Shown: positions 21,510-24,829 of the stretch, in pieces
Layout of the letters: each line of letters starts with the position of its first letter
Numbering within the stretch: position 1 is the first letter of the stretch
Virus record (IMG/VR): IMGVR_UViG_3300032304_000636
Span: 1-24,829 of that record
Reading direction: 5' to 3' (one strand)
Source of the DNA: a virus
Length of the DNA: 24,829 nt
Made by a program: the position numbers and the translations under genes
Notes under the pieces: model-generated
The model's input: only the letters and a program-made list of their open reading frames with translations
Told to the model about the DNA's origin: nothing
Databases searched by the model: none

Positions 21510-23125
21510 CCGCTAATCTTTCGTGTGTTGTACTTATACGAAATGCTGTCAACGCCCCAGTACAAACCAGTTGGTCCAGTAAACAACAACTGGATAGATT
21601 TGGCCAGTCCAAGATTTGATCCACGCATAATCTGCGCACCTTGTGCGACAACGCCCCAGTTGTCGACACCCCATTGTCCAGACCCCCACAACATACCTGT
21701 TGAGGATGGTCCAAGTGCAACGTTAAATATCTTTCGTTCGTTTCCATTTGCTTCTTCAAAGTTATGGAATACCTTAATGTTCACGGAACGTGCCGTGTCA
21801 ACCTGCTTCATAATGAAGTCAGGTCGTCTAAACATTTTCTTTGCAGAATACGAACGACCATCAACCCAGCCGGTTCGATAGTAACTAGTAAAACCAAGTT
21901 CGGTCTGGTTGATAAAATCCTTTTCATCATCAAACAAATCAACAGAAAGCACTCGTGCTTTTGTCGGGTGAATCATGTAGTACCTTGTGACACCATCAGA
22001 TGGAGTAAAGTCAGTTCCACCAATTGGTGCATAACCATCTGCTGCTTGATGTGCAACCCACGATCCACCAGAAATTGATGGGTCATAAATAAACGACACC
22101 GTAGGTGTAGTTGCATTAGTCGTCTTAGAGTATGGCAAAGAAACCCAGACTCGACGGTTTACGTAAGATACAGAAATCTGTTCATCTGCAGAAAAGTTAA
22201 TGTGACCCAACGGGAACATTGACTTCAAATTCTCAAACAAGTCAACAATCTGGGAACCGTTGTAGTAGAACAATCCCTGTGGGTGTGAGTAAAAATACAC
22301 ACCAGTTTCAGATGCAACAACATAGTCATGACTTTGGCAACCAAGCTTTGCAGACAATTGCACAACCTGATGGTCATCAGAGTCATAACCATAAACAATA
22401 AATATTGCATTTGGCTTAAACACAATCAACTGTCCCTGAACGCTTGCTATTGCGGTAATGCCATTTCCACCACCATCAAAGTCTATATAGTCATCTTGGT
22501 CCCAGTTATCTGGGATTGATTCCAAAGACCAACGAACACGGTTGGGATAATCAACCCCAGCCTCTGTCGTATTGGCAACAAACATTCTGTTTGCATGCAC
22601 AAGAATATGTTGTGCTGTTGGAATCTTATGCTGAGATGGCGCAGGTGAATTTTGCCAAGGATGAGGATTACTGCCAGATGCCGTAATGGCTGTTGCATAC
22701 GTATCTCCAGATGACCAACGATACCCTCCGCTACCAGCAGTCCCCATAACCATGTACAACTGATTAGACCACTGTGCCATACAAGCACCATGAGTCTGAA
22801 CCGGCACAACCGGGTTACCAGCAGAATATTCAAGAACCGTAAAATTCGCACCAGTAGAACGGTACACACGACTTGTGGTCGTAAGCATCAAGTTCGGTGT
22901 ATCACCCTGAAAAGCAAACAGACGATGAGGCAACCAATCGCCACTCGGTATAACTGGTGTCGTGTTTATCTCACGCATAGCACCACGGCTAAAGATTCCA
23001 CCACGTGGATCAATCTCCACGTTCAACATGTCAGGTGACTCGTTGCGAGCTAACTGAAACTGATCTGCTCTAAGATTCAGTCCACCAGTAAAGTCATCGA
23101 AACGTTCAACGGATACGTTGCTCAT
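21506..23125 (-). CDS. Tail nozzle/tubular-type protein (gp12 position)
   Basis: This 539-residue protein starts at ATG 23125 in an ATGA overlap with the adaptor. The N-terminus FDDFTGGLNLRADQFQLARNESPDMLNV (9-36) is typical of phage tail nozzle or head-tail stabilisation proteins. The remainder is beta-rich, with repeated propeller-like blades (WSNQLYMV, HANRMFVAN, VQGQLIVFK, NGSQIVDL). It has only two cysteines. T7 gp12 (tail tubular B), the nozzle, lies next to the gp11 adaptor in the same way. The length is less than the 794 residues of T7 gp12, as is common in smaller podoviruses. Confidence 0.75.
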   Translation of the reverse strand: MSNVSVERFDDFTGGLNLRADQFQLARNESPDMLNVEIDPRGGIFSRGAMREINTTPVIPSGDWLPHRLFAFQGDTPNLMLTTTSRVYRSTGANFTVLEYSAGNPVVPVQTHGACMAQWSNQLYMVMGTAGSGGYRWSSGDTYATAITASGSNPHPWQNSPAPSQHKIPTAQHILVHANRMFVANTTEAGVDYPNRVRWSLESIPDNWDQDDYIDFDGGGNGITAIASVQGQLIVFKPNAIFIVYGYDSDDHQVVQLSAKLGCQSHDYVVASETGVYFYSHPQGLFYYNGSQIVDLFENLKSMFPLGHINFSADEQISVSYVNRRVWVSLPYSKTTNATTPTVSFIYDPSISGGSWVAHQAADGYAPIGGTDFTPSDGVTRYYMIHPTKARVLSVDLFDDEKDFINQTELGFTSYYRTGWVDGRSYSAKKMFRRPDFIMKQVDTARSVNIKVFHNFEEANGNERKIFNVALGPSSTGMLWGSGQWGVDNWGVVAQGAQIMRGSNLGLAKSIQLLFTGPTGLYWGVDSISYKYNTRKISG

Positions 23126-23814
23126 TGTCCAAGTGTTGCCCCAAGCGTCTGCAACCAGCGACGCATAGTTGGGTATTCCTTACCAGCAGACATAACTGCC
23201 GGACGGGCACTAGATGCTTTCATCAAGTCACGACGTGCAAGACCAACACCTTCTTCAAAGGAACGCAAATACATTGCAGAAAGTTCTGCGTCTTCCTGAC
23301 GCTGATACACACGTGACAAAACAAAGTATGGCAACAATGCATGGAACCATTCATCCATGTCGATGTCATCATCTGGACTGTCTAGCCAGTCGTAAGATGG
23401 GTTGCGATACACACGTACCGTAATCGGATAAGCATTGTCTGGCTTTGGCCAGAAATGCATCTTGTCTTCCCAAATAGAAAAGAAATATGGTCGACTCGGA
23501 ACATCTGTGTTCCCAAGCCAAATCTCTTCAGCGTCATCATAAGCGATCAATGTCATACGGCTTCCACTTGTGGATGTGTCCACAACTGAGATAATCTCAC
23601 GAATATCGCCAATGTTCTCGATCGTGTACGATCGTGTTGCGGCCACAGTTGTCAGAGTAAATGTCTTTTGCAGATACGGCCAACGACGCTCAAGAGTGTA
23701 GATACGCTGAAAGCCTTCACGAGCAAACTGGTCAATAACAGAATCCGGTAGGTCTGCCTCATCAAGGTCTGCCATTGAACGGACCTGGCTACGCAACTGG
23801 TTCAGAGTAATCAT
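23122..23814 (-). CDS. Head-tail adaptor (gp11-like)
   Basis: This 230-residue protein starts at ATG 23814, overlapping the stop of the upstream gene by four bases. It has a helical N-terminus (SVIDQFAREGFQRIYTLERRWPYL, about 25-49), typical of phage head-tail adaptors, a beta-rich middle (TLTTVAATRSYTIENIGDIREI, KMHFWPKP) and helices at the end. These features, the length of about 200 residues, and its place directly before the nozzle gene indicate a tail adaptor that sits below the portal. No cysteines occur. Confidence 0.78.
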   Translation of the reverse strand: MITLNQLRSQVRSMADLDEADLPDSVIDQFAREGFQRIYTLERRWPYLQKTFTLTTVAATRSYTIENIGDIREIISVVDTSTSGSRMTLIAYDDAEEIWLGNTDVPSRPYFFSIWEDKMHFWPKPDNAYPITVRVYRNPSYDWLDSPDDDIDMDEWFHALLPYFVLSRVYQRQEDAELSAMYLRSFEEGVGLARRDLMKASSARPAVMSAGKEYPTMRRWLQTLGATLGQ

Positions 23815-24029
23815 TTAGTTGCTCCTTGGCTCCTTAGGTGACCGACGCAGTAGTCTGTGCCTTTGGCTTTTGGTCCTTCGCAAGTATCGTCATTTGCGAT
23901 ACAACGGTTACGCCCAATGTATGGTGCGCTTGCAGCGGCAATCTTTGCCCCCGCTACCGAGGCTAGACGAATACCAGATACTGGCTGTCCATAGTATGCA
24001 TGTGCTGGCTGAGAGTTTTTAATCATCAC
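23811..24029 (-). CDS. Small zinc-finger-like protein
   Basis: This protein of about 71-72 residues has CIANDDTC (residues 43-50) and YCVGH (60-64), giving a C-x6-C-x9-C-x2-H set that could bind one zinc ion. A Ser/Ala/Gly-rich N-terminal half leads into a basic section. The start is either GTG 24029 or ATG 24026; a sequence close to an extended ribosome binding site (AGAGGTGAT) overlaps the start itself, and a small hairpin covers it. The gene ends in an ATGA overlap with the adaptor. Small proteins of this type sit next to capsid genes in some phages, and a decoration or assembly role is only a guess. Confidence 0.55.
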   Translation of the reverse strand: MMIKNSQPAHAYYGQPVSGIRLASVAGAKIAAASAPYIGRNRCIANDDTCEGPKAKGTDYCVGHLRSQGATK

Positions 24030-24041
24030 CTCTAGGGTGAT
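24025..24041 (-). promoter_or_regulatory. Hairpin over the start codon of gene 23811-24029
   Basis: ATCACC (24025-24030), loop of five, GGTGAT (24036-24041): a perfect 6-bp stem that contains the GTG/ATG start region and the AGAGGTGAT ribosome binding-like sequence. On the - strand transcript this would mask both. It could limit or couple translation of the small zinc-finger-like protein. Confidence 0.4.
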
Positions 24042-24049
24042 TTGTTACA

Positions 24050-24071
24050 TCCCCCCAAGAATCTGGGGGGA
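24050..24071 (-). terminator. C6/G6 hairpin between capsid-side and adaptor genes
   Basis: TCCCCCC (24050-24056), eight-base loop, GGGGGGA (24065-24071). It lies 14 bases after the end of the 24085-24321 gene in the direction of late transcription. No T-tract follows on the - strand, so it may be a partial terminator or a block that sets the ratio of capsid-side to adaptor transcripts. Confidence 0.4.
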
Positions 24072-24084
24072 CATAACAACTTAA

Positions 24085-24321
24085 TTAGCTTTGACGGCCA
24101 ATTTTCTTTCCAGGTGCCTTGTAGCCCTTTGGCTTGCTTGCAAGAGTTGGATTGAATCCACGACCTGCAGTTGCTGCTGCTCCAGCCTTCTTCTTCGCTG
24201 CAGCCTTCTTGTCTGCTGCGGACTTGGCCATAGCTTTCTTAACTTGCTTTGCAGCCTTCTTCTGGTTTCCTTTTGTGGTTGATGCGCCAGCGGCGTATTC
24301 ACCTTCACGGTACATTGCCAT
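24085..24321 (-). CDS. Lys/Ala-rich basic protein (histone H1-tail-like)
   Basis: This 78-residue protein starts at ATG 24321 with TAGGAGATAATC upstream. Residues 18-48 are almost entirely Lys and Ala, with KKAA repeats like those in histone H1 tails and bacterial H1-like proteins, and the C-terminus is Gly/Pro/Lys-rich. It would bind nucleic acid non-specifically. The TAG stop of the 24331-24459 gene lies inside the sequence that forms its ribosome binding site, so the two are coupled. A DNA-condensing or capsid-associated role near the capsid gene is plausible but not proven. Confidence 0.65.
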   Translation of the reverse strand: MAMYREGEYAAGASTTKGNQKKAAKQVKKAMAKSAADKKAAAKKKAGAAATAGRGFNPTLASKPKGYKAPGKKIGRQS

Positions 24322-24330
24322 GATTATCTC

Positions 24331-24459
24331 CTAATATTTCTTCTTGGCTTTTGATTTTACTTGCTTGCCACTTTTACCTTTTGGGTAAACAGAGGTTTTC
24401 GTGCCAGCCTTTGGACTTGCATCCGCATGGCTAGAAAGAATTGAATATTTAACTGGCAT
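24331..24459 (-). CDS. 42-residue basic protein
   Basis: This 42-residue gene starts at ATG 24459 behind AAAGGAGAACAA, the best ribosome binding site in this area, and stops with TAG at 24331-24333. The product is Lys- and Ser-rich, with a basic C-terminal half (KGKSGKQVKSKAKKKY, 27-42). It lies between the capsid terminator and the second basic gene. With that gene it forms a pair of very basic small proteins. The function is unknown; nucleic acid binding is likely from composition alone. Confidence 0.65.
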   Translation of the reverse strand: MPVKYSILSSHADASPKAGTKTSVYPKGKSGKQVKSKAKKKY

Positions 24460-24472
24460 TTGTTCTCCTTTG

Positions 24473-24512
24473 AAAAAGGGGAGTGGGCTAATAACTATTT
24501 GTCCCACTCCCC
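24473..24512 (-). terminator. Intrinsic terminator after the capsid gene
   Basis: GGGGAGTGGG (24478-24487) pairs with CCCACTCCCC (24503-24512), a perfect 10-bp stem with a 15-base loop. On the - strand it is followed by five T residues (24477-24473). It begins 14 bases after the capsid stop. Such a stop or partial stop after a major capsid gene allows high capsid expression relative to downstream tail genes. Confidence 0.88.
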
Positions 24513-24526
24513 CAAGTCAATTGCAA

Positions 24527-24829
24527 TTAAGCAGTCTTAGCTGTGAGCTTGCCTTGCTTAGCTGCGTTACGTACGGTCAAGTTGCCGTAGCACATGATAA
24601 GTGCATAACGAGCATCCTGGTTTTCTGGCTTCACAAACTCAGTCTGTGAGAACCACTTGCCAGAGTGACCAACGAGTGTCAGGTACTTGCTGTTCAAGAA
24701 GTACACAACACCGGCGGTGCAATGTACGTCGTAGGTTACAGGAGCAGCCTTGAACAACAGGTTCTGGAAACCAGCATCTGCCGTCTTGGTGTCGGTGTAA
24801 CGCAACTGTGGTTGCAACAACGACTCATA
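24527..24829 (-). CDS. Major capsid protein, C-terminal part
   Basis: This is the C-terminal part (101 residues seen, open to the right edge) of a phage major capsid protein with the HK97 fold. The stretch VTYDVHCTAGVVYFLNSKYLTLVGHSG, the later QDARYALIMCYGNLTVRNAAKQG and the closing LTAKTA match the end of such proteins in many podoviruses, where the beta-rich E-loop-distal and P-domain strands lie. The frame continues through the window edge, so the start is outside. An intrinsic terminator follows 14 bases after its stop at 24527. Confidence 0.8.
   Translation of the reverse strand, partial: YESLLQPQLRYTDTKTADAGFQNLLFKAAPVTYDVHCTAGVVYFLNSKYLTLVGHSGKWFSQTEFVKPENQDARYALIMCYGNLTVRNAAKQGKLTAKTA

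Overview
The window looks like part of the genome of a short-tailed (T7-like, podovirus-type) bacteriophage of an actinobacterium. The host clue is a WhiB-like protein (4750-5025) with the four-cysteine iron-sulphur pattern that is confined to Actinobacteria and their phages. The phage clues are a major capsid C-terminus, an adaptor, a tail-nozzle protein and internal virion proteins in T7 order, plus a compact replication module. Base composition looks moderate to slightly AT-leaning by eye (not counted), so a low-to-mid GC actinobacterium such as a freshwater or marine lineage is a reasonable guess. No integrase, tRNA, CRISPR array or insertion sequence was seen. DNA polymerase, terminase, portal, scaffold and tail fibre were not found here and presumably lie outside the window.

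Left part, + strand. (1) 1-2107 holds six small genes of unknown function, two of them very short (a zinc ribbon at 545-688 and a one-helix membrane peptide at 1066-1200). RNA hairpins separate nearly all of these genes. (2) 2278-5738 holds a zinc-ribbon amidoligase, a class II glutamine amidotransferase that also ends in a cysteine-rich zinc-binding tail, a helical protein, WhiB and two unknowns. (3) 5740-6165 is a lysozyme-like lytic transglycosylase. (4) 6166-6368 is a non-coding stretch with strong, partly competing hairpins. (5) 6369-11556 is one tightly overlapped replication and recombination operon: Cas4/RecB-type nuclease with a probable Fe-S cluster, an unknown, a DnaB-like helicase, an archaeo-eukaryotic-type primase, a RusA resolvase, a second PD-(D/E)XK nuclease, a sigma-region-4-like HTH protein, and three small unknowns, one of them nested (10697-10873).

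Right part, - strand, read from the right edge leftwards: the major capsid C-terminus, a strong terminator, two small Lys/Ala-rich basic proteins, a small zinc-finger-like protein, adaptor (T7 gp11 position), nozzle (gp12 position), a 57-residue coiled coil, then four cysteine-free proteins of 143, 387, 304 and 2297 residues in the position of the T7 ejection proteins gp14-gp16, and last an M15-family peptidase. The early/replication and late transcription units converge and overlap by 173 bp at 11384-11556.

Most interesting for follow-up: the amidoligase plus amidotransferase pair with zinc-binding additions (a plausible phage-encoded amidation system), the structured RNA region at 6176-6337, the serial hairpins of the early region, and the giant 2297-residue, cysteine-free presumptive ejection protein.
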